In this document: piece by piece, positions 50,601-57,896 of the stretch
Position numbering within the stretch: the stretch's first letter is position 1
How the letters are laid out: the number at the start of each line of letters is the position of its first letter
NCBI GenBank assembly: GCA_027019085.1
Contig: JALUXG010000040.1
Span: 62,001-126,000 of the forward strand
DNA: 64,000 nucleotides
Origin: Rhodanobacteraceae bacterium
Lineage (GTDB): Bacteria > Pseudomonadota > Gammaproteobacteria > Xanthomonadales > Rhodanobacteraceae
Reading direction: 5' to 3'
Position numbers and translations under genes: made by a program
The notes under the pieces: model-generated
The model's database searches: none
What the model was told of the DNA's origin: nothing
What the model saw: the letters and a program-made list of their open reading frames with translations, nothing else

Positions 50601-50919
50601 CGACCTGGCCCAGGCGAAGATGGATGTTGCCGCGCTCGGACTGGGCCATGCCCGACTTGGATACGGTGATGTCATATGGACCACCCACGCGCAGACCCTG
50701 CGCGTTGTAGCGGCCGTCCGCATTGGTGGTCACCACGCGGGTGGTTCCCGTAGGCTCGTTCACAATCTGCACCGTGGCGCCGGCCACCGGCTTGCCCTGT
50801 GCATCGAGCACACGGCCACTGACACCGGAAGAGGTGACGTTCTGGGCCAGCGCCGGCGCGGTCGCCAACAGTGATGCAATCGCCAGCGGCAATATGCGCG
50901 CTTTGATGTTTCTCGTCAT
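47686..50919 (-). CDS. TonB-dependent receptor, Oar-like (1077 aa)
   Basis: ATG 50919 (MTRNIKARILPLAIASLLATAPALAQ) gives a clear signal peptide. Then comes a carboxypeptidase-regulatory-like domain (SGRVLDAQGKPVAGATVQIV, about 30-110), a plug domain (about 130-250, with GLPNRYNSIQVDGVSVGD) and a 22-strand barrel part to the C-terminal Phe (LKYTF). This is the Oar-type layout common in Xanthomonadales. Substrate unknown. GGGGA precedes the start. The upstream region 50920-51080 includes an AT-rich tract near 51056-51085 that may hold the promoter. Confidence 0.92.
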   Translation of the reverse strand: MTRNIKARILPLAIASLLATAPALAQNVTSSGVSGRVLDAQGKPVAGATVQIVNEPTGTTRVVTTNADGRYNAQGLRVGGPYDITVSKSGMAQSERGNIHLRLGQVASVNLTLGAGVSNAQSLGAVTVTSTALTDMFNPDNKGLSMTVSQRELQASPEANRSIDDIARLDPRINVTDQGNGSITLAGLPNRYNSIQVDGVSVGDPFGLNANGLPYQNTPISVDTIAQYNIATSDYDVASDTVGAAINAVTKSGTNQFHGSVYYVYQNAKSMVGDAGWLDPSNPGYKYNGFKKNTTTGFTLGGPIIKDKLFFFLAAEKQKVTGIGADSANGLDYALGNGPSTSNKLSPGDVQQIINIANNYGIKTGGFGGSSAVTLEDKRYLGKIDWNINDSHRATLAFNKTHETLPNLLGNSSRSIGTNNFMYVKDIKTTNLSLELYDDWSDSFSTQTKVGYQHYVQNTNVPTQAPQIQVYINGYRSPYVYTGEEQYRHYNKIDTKKMTFFWAGTYYVGDHTIKGGIYAERNKIYNLFGRTEFGAYIFNSIADFQSGNYYRYDLYQPAPGYTINDVAAKWTYSQYSPFIQDTWQVNDNLSVQYGVRVDIPKANKKPPYNAAFQQAFGYPNNSSLGFRNKVIEPRFSFNYTFDTEKLTQLRGGFGLFQTFPPAVWMTNPYQNNGLTQASYRSYSPSSAPFSPDPFAQNIPTGGGSSLMKVDAITPNFKLPTVWKFSLALDRELPWWGMIGSIEYLHTQAKDAILYLAPNIGTPSGMLPDGRYQYWANPVTGSGRPNSGSNPSFTYDSTILANTSKGKTDSITFALDKPFANGWSANAAFTLNHATEVNPGNSSQASSGYKYVARVNPNTNVATTADRQIAKSIKLGVTWSHAFFGSYNTMVSAFYSGHTGLPYTWIFSGDVNGDGIRYEDPVYIPKVNDPIVSYGSANAQVIQQFQDFINSDAYLRKHRGQIAGRNAAHYPWVNTLNLTLQQEVPGFFKGNKGIVRLDIYNFLNLLNKNWGWTRNLRYNTRTLAGYSGINAQGQYVYYLPTDQYGNYQANPLQQQDAGSNPTRVVSRWSAMLTLKYTF

Positions 50920-51080
50920 GGTTATTGTCCCCAACTCGTTGTTCAATTCATGCCGCAATGCGCAACCCGGCGGCATCATCGCATCCGATCCGCGCGCTGC
51001 AGCTGTACTTTGCCCTCGTGATCCAACCGGCGCAGGCCGTGATCGAGCGCGCGCGGGTTAATAATACTTTAACACCGAAT

Positions 51081-52832
51081 TCATGACATTTCGGTGTCAT
51101 CGTGCTTCCGGCCAGGGGGCGATCCGTCGTGCCCCAGGTAACGTGCGCGTTTGGCCGGCTTGAGGTGCTCCAGATCGAGCATGACCAGGCCGTCGACACA
51201 ACCGGAAAACCCAGGATCCTCGCCGAAATCGAGAAATTGCACGCCGCGCGGATCCACCAGATCCACGTATTGGCGATACAGCACTGGCAAGGTGACGCCC
51301 AATGCGTCCAGGCGCTCGCGCAAGTGGCCCAGCCCATGCGTGGGTTCGAGCCCCTGCAGCTCCTTGCGCACGACTTCCAGCACCCGGGGCGATACCTGGA
51401 ACGGCCGCCGCGCACTGGCCAGGCCTTCACGCCCGAAATAATGCCGATGGGCGGCCACGATCCACTCGCGCGCCTCGCGCGGCAGGTTTACCGAAAGGCT
51501 TACCGGCCCGAACAGGAAGCGCAGCTCCGGGTGACGCCTCAGGTACAGGCCGATGCCCCGCCACAGCTGATCCAGCGCCCGCGATCGCCAGTAGGCCGGA
51601 GCAATGAAGCTGCGGCCCAGCTCCAGGCCCCGCGCGAGGGCAGCCAGGCTGTGCTTGCTGTAATCGAACAGACTGGCACTGTACAGGCCGTCGATACCGC
51701 GCTCCCCGAGGATCCGACCGGCATGGCCAAAACGGTAGGCACCGACGATACGGGCGGCCTCGGGGTCCCACAGCACCAGATGCTCGTACCACGTGTCGTA
51801 TCGGTCCAGATCGCTGCGTTGCCCGGTGCCCTCACCGACACGGCGAAAGGTATGTTCGCGCAGGCGCCCGATCTCGCGCAGCACGGCGCTATCGGTCCCG
51901 CCCTTGAGCAGCCAGGCCTGCTTGCCGTCGGCCAGCTCGGACAACAACTCGCCCCGGCGCTGCAGTTCCTCCCACACCGCTTCGGCCGGTTCGGCTGGCG
52001 CCAGCGGCGCCTGGCCGCCGAAGACCAGACCTCGCCCGTGTGCCAGGCGATAGACATGCCGTCGCATCAGGCGCGCGGCACGATGGTGATCGCCCTCACT
52101 GCGCTGACCAAGTTCGTCCGCCGCCACCGGCCTGCCCAAGCTGAAGCGGACGCGTTGACGTGGATGGATCGCCTCGCGTGGCAGCATCACCGTGGCCAGC
52201 GACTTGGCCAGCATCGATACACCGTAGAACGTTGCCGAGTTGCGCGCGGCAATATGCACCGGCAACACGGGCGCGCCGCTGCGCATGGCCATCCTGACGA
52301 ACCCGTCGGACCAGCCCCTGTCGCGCACACCGGCAGGCCCCATGCGGGAGACCTCGCCGGAAGGAAAGGTGATCAGGGCCTGTCCGGCATCCAGGGCACG
52401 ATACACGCCGCGCAAACGCGATGCCGCACCCTTGCCGAACACATCCACCGGCAGCAGCAGGGGTTGCAAGGCGGGAATCATGGACAGCACGTCATTGGCC
52501 AGAATACGCACATCCTTGCGCACGGTGCCGACAAGTTGCAGCAGGGCCAGTGCATCGATCATGCCCAGCGGGTGATTGGCCACCACCAGAAGCGGACCCT
52601 CGACGGGAATGTTTTCCAGGTCGCGCGGGGCAAGTTGCACATCGGCCCCGAGCAACGTCAGGCCACGCTCGACGAAATCGAAGCCTTCCAGACCTTCGAG
52701 CTGGACCAGCGTATGGTTGAAATCGTGCTCGGCCGCCAGCCTGCTCAGCAGGTTCGCCACCGGCTTACGGATGCGCGGTACGTCGGCCAGCCATGGCACG
52801 CGCGATTTAAGGGATTCATCGACACTGAGCAT
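51081..52832 (-). CDS. Lysophospholipid acyltransferase / GNAT fusion protein (583 aa)
   Basis: ATG 52832 (MLSVDESLK) has GGGAGGT upstream. The N-terminal half is a PlsC-type acyltransferase with NHPLGMIDALAL (about 86-97) and FPSGEVSRMGP (about 172). The C-terminal half (from about 300) matches the hemolysin-like GNAT type: WYEHLVLWDPEAARIVGAYRF, GRSFIAPAYW and FGPVSLS, as in ornithine-lipid acylases (OlsB-like). The two activities in one chain suggest synthesis of ornithine-type or related aminolipids; this is inference. Confidence 0.85.
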   Translation of the reverse strand: MLSVDESLKSRVPWLADVPRIRKPVANLLSRLAAEHDFNHTLVQLEGLEGFDFVERGLTLLGADVQLAPRDLENIPVEGPLLVVANHPLGMIDALALLQLVGTVRKDVRILANDVLSMIPALQPLLLPVDVFGKGAASRLRGVYRALDAGQALITFPSGEVSRMGPAGVRDRGWSDGFVRMAMRSGAPVLPVHIAARNSATFYGVSMLAKSLATVMLPREAIHPRQRVRFSLGRPVAADELGQRSEGDHHRAARLMRRHVYRLAHGRGLVFGGQAPLAPAEPAEAVWEELQRRGELLSELADGKQAWLLKGGTDSAVLREIGRLREHTFRRVGEGTGQRSDLDRYDTWYEHLVLWDPEAARIVGAYRFGHAGRILGERGIDGLYSASLFDYSKHSLAALARGLELGRSFIAPAYWRSRALDQLWRGIGLYLRRHPELRFLFGPVSLSVNLPREAREWIVAAHRHYFGREGLASARRPFQVSPRVLEVVRKELQGLEPTHGLGHLRERLDALGVTLPVLYRQYVDLVDPRGVQFLDFGEDPGFSGCVDGLVMLDLEHLKPAKRARYLGHDGSPPGRKHDDTEMS

Positions 52833-53108
52833 GATGCTACCTCCCGGTCTGCAAGCACACTGTGGCCACCGATTGTTACAGGATATCGACAAAGGTGGAG
52901 CTCGACAGGCAGCCATCGAATCGCATCGTGGGCATTCAGCCACCGCCATCCGCACGGATGTCGCAATTCAGTCCGAAGGGCCATCCAGCGGGCTCAAGTC
53001 ACCGGGTTCGGACCTCCGCGGGAAGCTTGCGTGTGCCCAGCCCCCGTGCGACTCATGCAGGATATCGCTGTGCAAAATGGCATTGTCCATGCCCGGCTTC
53101 ATGCTGCC
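52833..53108. other. Intergenic stretch between acyltransferase and MarC genes
   Basis: About 276 bases without a convincing gene; the frames open here are short or antisense. No clear promoter or terminator was identified. Confidence 0.5.
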
Positions 53109-53720
53109 TCAGAACCCGGCCGCCTTGAAATAGGCCGCAAGGCCAGCCAGGAACATCTGCACCGACAATGCGATCAGCAACATGCCCATCAGCCGTTCCA
53201 GCGCAGTCAGCACGCTCTCGCCCAGCCACTTGAACAGGTAGGTGGCGCTGAGCAGGATGGCAGCCGTGGCCAGCCAGGCCAGAAACAGTGCCAGCCCCCA
53301 TTCGACCAACCTCCCCGGCTGATTGCTGGCCAGCAACAGCAAGGCCGCCATGGCGGAGGGTCCGGCCACGCCGGGTATGGCCATGGGCACGATGAACGGC
53401 TCACCTTCGCCCGGTTTGCCGAAGATACCTCCGTCGGCGGGTGGAAACACCATGCGGATGCCGATCAGGAACAACACGATGCCGCCGCCGATGCTGACTG
53501 CTTCCTGCTTGAGCTGGAGCAGGCGCAGGATGTACTTGCCCGCAACCAGAAATCCCGCCAGGACAGCCAGCGCGATCAGCAGCTCGCGCACCACCACCCA
53601 GCGACGGCGCTGCGGCGGCACATGCTTGAGCAGGCTGAGAAAGAACGGGATGTTGCCCAGCGGATCCATGATCAGGAACAGCAGGAGGCCGGCGGACAAG
53701 GGGGTCATGTTGGCATGCAT
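53109..53720 (-). CDS. MarC-family integral membrane protein (203 aa)
   Basis: Six hydrophobic segments can be counted, with the conserved start LLFLIMDPLGNIPFFLSLL (about 12-30), VSIGGGIVLFLIGIRM (about 75-90), PFIVPMAIPGVAGPSAM (about 108-124) and a C-terminal LIALSVQMFLAGL. All are typical of MarC/YhgN. Despite the name the family is not proven to act in antibiotic resistance. It is followed by an SDR on the same strand, 88 bp upstream. Confidence 0.9.
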   Translation of the reverse strand: MHANMTPLSAGLLLFLIMDPLGNIPFFLSLLKHVPPQRRRWVVVRELLIALAVLAGFLVAGKYILRLLQLKQEAVSIGGGIVLFLIGIRMVFPPADGGIFGKPGEGEPFIVPMAIPGVAGPSAMAALLLLASNQPGRLVEWGLALFLAWLATAAILLSATYLFKWLGESVLTALERLMGMLLIALSVQMFLAGLAAYFKAAGF

Positions 53721-53808
53721 GGGGATCGGCGCTGCAATGGACGGACATGCCGACGCGGCATGCGCGCAGGATACGGCAGATGCGCCGACGCGTCTGCCGC
53801 GGCAACCG

Positions 53809-54600
53809 TCAGCGGGCCGGATTCCGGCGGCTGGAGCCCGGCGGCCGCAAGTCCAGTGTGTGGCCCCGCGCGGCAGCGCCTTGGCGACCCAGCAGGTACA
53901 CGAGGGACTGCGCCGCGGCCTGCGGCGTGGGCTGCTTCAGCGTGTCCTCGCCAAACCACGCCATGCGCCGCAGCGGCGTGCGCATCGGCCCCGGCAACAG
54001 CACATGCACGCGCACACTGGAATCGAGCGTTTCCTCGTGCAGGATCGCCGCCATGCGCTCGACACCCGCCTTGCTTACCCCGTAGGCGCCCCAGTGCGCG
54101 CGGGCCAGGCGCTCAGGATCGTCGGTGACAAACACCACGACCCCATCTGCGGCTTCCTGCAACAGCGGCAGGGCTGCCTGGGTAAGCGCAAACGGCGCCG
54201 ACAAATTGACCTGCATGACACGCAGCCATTCATCCGGCGCGTGCACCGCCAACGGGGTCAGGCCCTCGAACATCGCCGCGGCATGCACCAGGCCGTCGAG
54301 CCGGCCCAGTTCCCCGCGCAAGGCCTCGATCATGGCGGCGCAGGTATCGGGGGTGGCGGTTTCCAGATCCAGGGTGACAATCAACGGCTCGGGTCCGCCG
54401 GATGCCCGCACGGCGTCATAACACGCTTCGAGCGCCTTCTTGCGCCGGCCGATCAATACCGCCGTCGCTCCTGCCTCAGCCACCGCCTGAGCAGTCGCAC
54501 TACCCAAGCCACCGCTGGCGCCGGCGATGGCGATCACGCGGCCATCCAGATCGTGTCCTGACGGTTCCCAGGCGCGCGGCAAGGCCGCGGACGGCATCAT
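53809..54600 (-). CDS. SDR-family oxidoreductase, YciK-like (263 aa)
   Basis: ATG 54600 overlaps the grxD stop (ATGA). Rossmann motif AGASGGLGSATA (about 29-40), NAxx region changed to HAAAMFEG, and the catalytic Tyr-Lys pair in YGVSKAG (about 175-181). The order of elements and length fit YciK-like classical SDRs. Substrate not known. Co-transcription with grxD is likely. Confidence 0.88.
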   Translation of the reverse strand: MMPSAALPRAWEPSGHDLDGRVIAIAGASGGLGSATAQAVAEAGATAVLIGRRKKALEACYDAVRASGGPEPLIVTLDLETATPDTCAAMIEALRGELGRLDGLVHAAAMFEGLTPLAVHAPDEWLRVMQVNLSAPFALTQAALPLLQEAADGVVVFVTDDPERLARAHWGAYGVSKAGVERMAAILHEETLDSSVRVHVLLPGPMRTPLRRMAWFGEDTLKQPTPQAAAQSLVYLLGRQGAAARGHTLDLRPPGSSRRNPAR

Positions 54601-54929
54601 GCCGTCACATCCGCATCCATGGCCAGGTCGGACACCATGCGCGCCAGCTGTCCGGATGCATGCAGGTCCTCGATGATGTCGCAACCGCCGATCAATTCGC
54701 CCTGGACATACAACTGCGGGAAGGTCGGCCAGTTGCCGAACTGCGGCAGGCTGGCCCGCAGCGCAGGGTCTTCCAGTACATTGACGGGATGCAGCGGCGC
54801 AGCGGCACCTTCCAGCGCCTTCACCGCGCGGCTGGAGAAATTGCACATGGGGTACTCGGGAGTGCCTTTCATGAACAGCACGAAGGGGTGTGCAGTGACG
54901 ATGGCCTTGATGCGCTCGAGAACGTCCAT
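54597..54929 (-). CDS. grxD: Monothiol glutaredoxin GrxD-like
   Basis: ATG 54929 (MDVLERIKAIV). Length (110) and landmarks fit Grx4/GrxD: FVLFMKGTPEYPMC at the active site, then NWPTFPQLYVQGELIGGCDII near the C-terminus. The active site reads CNFS rather than the family-typical CGFS (Gly to Asn). Monothiol glutaredoxins carry and deliver [2Fe-2S] clusters. It is divergent from sodB, 128 bp away. Confidence 0.9.
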   Translation of the reverse strand: MDVLERIKAIVTAHPFVLFMKGTPEYPMCNFSSRAVKALEGAAAPLHPVNVLEDPALRASLPQFGNWPTFPQLYVQGELIGGCDIIEDLHASGQLARMVSDLAMDADVTA

Positions 54930-55057
54930 AGGTTTGTTAGCCTTACAATGGTCGAGAGGCAGGCGCGCGGCGCCCCGGCCAGAGAGTTTACCGCGCCCGC
55001 ATGCCACCTGCGCATCCGGGCCCTCACTCACCCCAAGCAGCCAAAAGGAGTATCCGC

Positions 55058-55636
55058 ATGGCTATTGCACTTCCCCCGCTACCGTATGCAAAAAATGCCC
55101 TTGAACCACACATTTCGGCGGAAACGCTGGAGTATCACTACGGCAAGCACCATCAGGCCTACGTCAACAAGCTCAACGGGCTGATCGAAGGCACCGAGTT
55201 TGCCGACATGCCACTCGAAGACATCATCCGCAAGGCTTCCGGCGGCACATTCAACAATGCCGCACAGACCTGGAACCACAGCTTCTACTGGCAATCGCTC
55301 AGCCCCGATGGCGGCGGTGAACCGAGCGGCAAGCTGGCCGATGCCCTGGGCAAGGCCTTTGGTTCGGTGGATGCGTTCCGTGAACAGTTCGGCAACTCGG
55401 CAGCCGGCAATTTCGGCTCCGGCTGGACCTGGCTGGTGCAGCGCCCCGACGGTTCACTGGCGATCGTCAACACCTCCAACGCCGCCACCCCGATCACCGG
55501 CGACGACACGCCGCTGCTGACCATCGATGTGTGGGAACACGCCTACTACATCGATTACCGCAACGCACGGCCGAAATACATCGAGGCCTACTGGAACCTG
55601 GTGAACTGGGACTTTGCGGCATCGAACATGGCGTGA
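55058..55636 (+). CDS. sodB: Superoxide dismutase, Fe type
   Basis: AAGGAG lies 7 bases before ATG 55058. 192 residues with YHYGKHHQAYVNKLN (first His ligand), NHSFYW (second His ligand; Fe-type), DVWEHAYYIDY (Asp and His ligands), and AAGNFGSGWTWL. Converts superoxide to oxygen and hydrogen peroxide in the cytoplasm. Shares its upstream region with the divergent grxD. Confidence 0.96.
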   Translation: MAIALPPLPYAKNALEPHISAETLEYHYGKHHQAYVNKLNGLIEGTEFADMPLEDIIRKASGGTFNNAAQTWNHSFYWQSLSPDGGGEPSGKLADALGKAFGSVDAFREQFGNSAAGNFGSGWTWLVQRPDGSLAIVNTSNAATPITGDDTPLLTIDVWEHAYYIDYRNARPKYIEAYWNLVNWDFAASNMA

Positions 55637-55709
55637 AATTCGCCATGACCGTGTCTGTGCACCGCAATGCATGCCCGAGAAGCCTGCTGCGCAAGCCAGT
55701 CACGGCAAG

Positions 55710-55744
55710 GCCCCTCCCCCGATGCAAGCTTCCCGGGGAGGGGC
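55710..55744. terminator. Hairpin between sodB and purK (convergent genes)
   Basis: A perfect 10-bp stem GCCCCTCCCC / GGGGAGGGGC with a 15-base loop lies between the convergent sodB and purK genes. A T-run is missing on both sides, so it may be a weak or Rho-assisted terminator. The rest of 55637-55809 holds no gene. Confidence 0.5.
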
Positions 55745-55809
55745 GCCCATGGCTTGCACGAGCATATCGAAGATGTTCGAAAGCAGCCCGAACACAGGCC
55801 TTCACGCCG

Positions 55810-56973
55810 TCACGGGCACGCGGGTGCGTCGGACATTGCCAGCATCGGGGCAAGCTGGTCCTCACGCCCCAGTGCCGCAGCCACTGCGCAGGCCCGTTCG
55901 CGGAGGGTTTCCATGTCCGGGGCGCATAGCGTGGCATGACCGACCTTGCGCCCCGGACGTGGCGATTTGCCATAGTCATGCCAATGCAGGTCCGGCACCA
56001 CAAGAGCCGCCTCGCGATCGGGCATGGACCCGATCCAGTTGAACATCAGGCTGGGGCCGCGTGCGGACACATCGCCCAGAGGCAGGCCCAGCACGGCGCG
56101 GACGTGGTTCTGAAACTGGCTGGTGACGGCACCGTCGTAGGTCCAGTGTCCTGAATTGTGCACCCGTGGCGCCATCTCGTTGCCCAGTACACGGCCGTCC
56201 CTGACAAACAGCTCCAGTGCAAACACGCCCACATATTCCAGCCGTTCGGCAAGTGTGCGCGCATGGTCACACGCCTGCCCGGTAATCGCGTCGGACACAG
56301 GTGCCGGCGCCAGGCTGAGCGAAAGGATGCCGTCGGCATGCCAGTTGCGCGTCAGTGGCCAGGTGCGGAAATCCCCGTCACGGCCACGTACTGCAAGCAC
56401 CGACACTTCCTCTTCGAACGGAACGAACGCTTCCAGGATCAGTCCATGCCGCGCTGCCTGCGCACCGAGCGCCTGCCAGGCTGCATCGGCGTCGCCGGGA
56501 CGGCGCAGGCGAAACTGGCCCTTGCCGTCATAACCCAGCCGGCGGGTCTTGAGAATGGCCGGCAGGCCGATCTCGCGCACGGCGCGCTCAAGGTCCTCGC
56601 GGGTATCCACGGTGACAAACCGGGCGGTATCCAGCCCGATGTCGCGGAACAGGGTCTTTTCGGCCAGACGGTCCTGGGCCACGGCCAGGGCCCGCGGCTG
56701 CGGATGCACCGTCACGCGCCCGGCAAGCCACTGCGCGGTTTCGGCCGGCACGTTCTCGAAATCAAAGGTGGCCACATCGACCGTTTCGGCAAACTGTGCC
56801 AGTGCGGACTCGTCACGCCAGTCGGCACACTGGCTGGGCGCCAGTGTCGATGCGCAGGGCGCCTCGGCCGTGTCGAGAATACGGAACTGCACACCCAGTG
56901 GTGCACCTTCCAGAATCATCATGCGCGCCAGCTGCCCGCCACCGAGGATGCCAACGGTGTTTTCGCGGCCCAT
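55810..56973 (-). CDS. purK: N5-carboxyaminoimidazole ribonucleotide synthase
   Basis: ATG 56973 (MGRENTVGILGGGQLARMM) begins the ATP-grasp protein: GGGQLARM at the N-terminus, ILKTRRLGYDGKGQF (ATP-binding loop, about 148-162), FVPFEEEVSVLAVR, and NEMAPRVHNSGHWTYDGAVTSQFQNHVRA, all diagnostic for PurK. 387 residues. It forms N5-CAIR from AIR, bicarbonate and ATP. Two bases after purE, so co-transcribed. Confidence 0.96.
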   Translation of the reverse strand: MGRENTVGILGGGQLARMMILEGAPLGVQFRILDTAEAPCASTLAPSQCADWRDESALAQFAETVDVATFDFENVPAETAQWLAGRVTVHPQPRALAVAQDRLAEKTLFRDIGLDTARFVTVDTREDLERAVREIGLPAILKTRRLGYDGKGQFRLRRPGDADAAWQALGAQAARHGLILEAFVPFEEEVSVLAVRGRDGDFRTWPLTRNWHADGILSLSLAPAPVSDAITGQACDHARTLAERLEYVGVFALELFVRDGRVLGNEMAPRVHNSGHWTYDGAVTSQFQNHVRAVLGLPLGDVSARGPSLMFNWIGSMPDREAALVVPDLHWHDYGKSPRPGRKVGHATLCAPDMETLRERACAVAAALGREDQLAPMLAMSDAPACP

Positions 56974-56975
56974 GC

Positions 56976-57482
56976 TCAAGCCTGCCTCGGGTCGGGGTGA
57001 TCGAGCACCGTCTGCGTCTGGCTGGCCCGGAACCGGTCCAGGACTTCGGCCAGCCCAGGGTCGGCCAGAGCCAGCACAGCGGCCGCCAGCAGGGCCGCAT
57101 TTATCGCTCCGGCACGGCCGATGGCCAGGGTGCCGACCGGCACCCCTGCAGGCATCTGCACCATCGAGAGCAGTGAGTCCATGCCACGCAGCGCCTTCGA
57201 CTGCACGGGAACCCCGAACACCGGCAAGCGCGTCTTGGCCGCCAGCATGCCCGGCAGGTGCGCCGCACCGCCAGCACCGGCAATGATCACCTGGATGCCC
57301 CGCCCGACCGCCTCTTCGGCATATGCAAACAGCTGATCGGGCGTGCGGTGTGCGGACACCACGCGCACTTCGTGTGCAATCTGCAGCTGCACCAGCTGCT
57401 CGGCGGCATGCTGCATGGTTTCCCAGTCCGAGCGCGAGCCCATGACCACACCCACGCGCGGCACGGAGGGGTTCGAATTCAT
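56976..57482 (-). CDS. purE: N5-carboxyaminoimidazole ribonucleotide mutase
   Basis: ATG 57482 (MNSNPSVP) is chosen; an ATG five codons upstream lacks a ribosome site. Motifs: [42 protein letters not shown] and GVPVQSK, as in class I PurE. 168 residues. Converts N5-CAIR to CAIR. Its start lies 34 bp from the divergent Trm112-like gene. Confidence 0.96.
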   Translation of the reverse strand: MNSNPSVPRVGVVMGSRSDWETMQHAAEQLVQLQIAHEVRVVSAHRTPDQLFAYAEEAVGRGIQVIIAGAGGAAHLPGMLAAKTRLPVFGVPVQSKALRGMDSLLSMVQMPAGVPVGTLAIGRAGAINAALLAAAVLALADPGLAEVLDRFRASQTQTVLDHPDPRQA

Positions 57483-57516
57483 GGTTGATCCATCCAAAAG
57501 AGGCTATTGTAAAGGC

Positions 57517-57801
57517 ATGGACAAACACCTGCTCGATATTCTCTGCTGCCCGGTCAGCAAGACCCCCGTCCGGCCGTTGCAGAAGGCCGAACTGGAGCGC
57601 CTGAACCAGGCCATCTCCCGCGGTGAGGTCGAAACCGTGGAAGGCGTGCGTGTAGGCTCCCCCCTGAAGGCCGGCCTGGTCACCACCGACATGCGTGTGG
57701 TGTACCCGGTACGCGACGACATTCCCGTCATGCTGCCCGAAGAGGGCATTGGCACGACCCAGCTTGCCGAGGGCCTCGGGCCCCATGCGGGGTCGGCATG
57801 A
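57517..57801 (+). CDS. Trm112-family protein (94 aa)
   Basis: MDKHLLDILCCPVSKTPV at the N-terminus and YPVRDDIPVMLPEEG near residue 75 are the Trm112/UPF0434 landmarks. It is longer than the usual about 60 residues because of an insert (about 25-60: AELERLNQAISRGEVETVEG). Members partner methyltransferases or act in cell-wall related contexts; the exact partner is unknown. Confidence 0.88.
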   Translation: MDKHLLDILCCPVSKTPVRPLQKAELERLNQAISRGEVETVEGVRVGSPLKAGLVTTDMRVVYPVRDDIPVMLPEEGIGTTQLAEGLGPHAGSA

Positions 57802-57896
57802 GCCTGCAACGTGACCGGTCGCACGGTTTGCCGTGGTGGATCGGCGACAATGATTATCCGGCATCCGCACGGGTGGCCGCCGGGGACCTGCCATGA
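57798..57896 (+). CDS. Possible small protein between Trm112-like and DUF1631 genes (32 aa)
   Basis: A 32-codon frame (MSLQRDRSHGLPWWIGDN at the start) overlaps both neighbouring genes as ATGA. Overlap at both ends suggests translational coupling rather than chance, but there is no family match. Confidence 0.4.
   Translation: MSLQRDRSHGLPWWIGDNDYPASARVAAGDLP

Noticed and set aside
47764-50874. A 1,036-codon open frame on the plus strand across the TonB receptor gene
   Set aside because: It is antisense to a receptor with signal peptide, plug and barrel landmarks. Long antisense frames are expected in GC-rich genes, and the product is Val/Arg/Gly-rich without a motif.
51083-51100. ATGACA-TTTCGG-TGTCAT dyad after the acyltransferase gene as terminator or operator
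   Set aside because: It overlaps the gene's last codons, has only a 6-bp stem and no T-run; chance is a sufficient explanation.
51102-54128. A 1,008-codon open frame on the plus strand
   Set aside because: Antisense to the acyltransferase and MarC genes and their spacer; composition (His/Gln/Arg/Ala-rich) shows it is a GC-related shadow.
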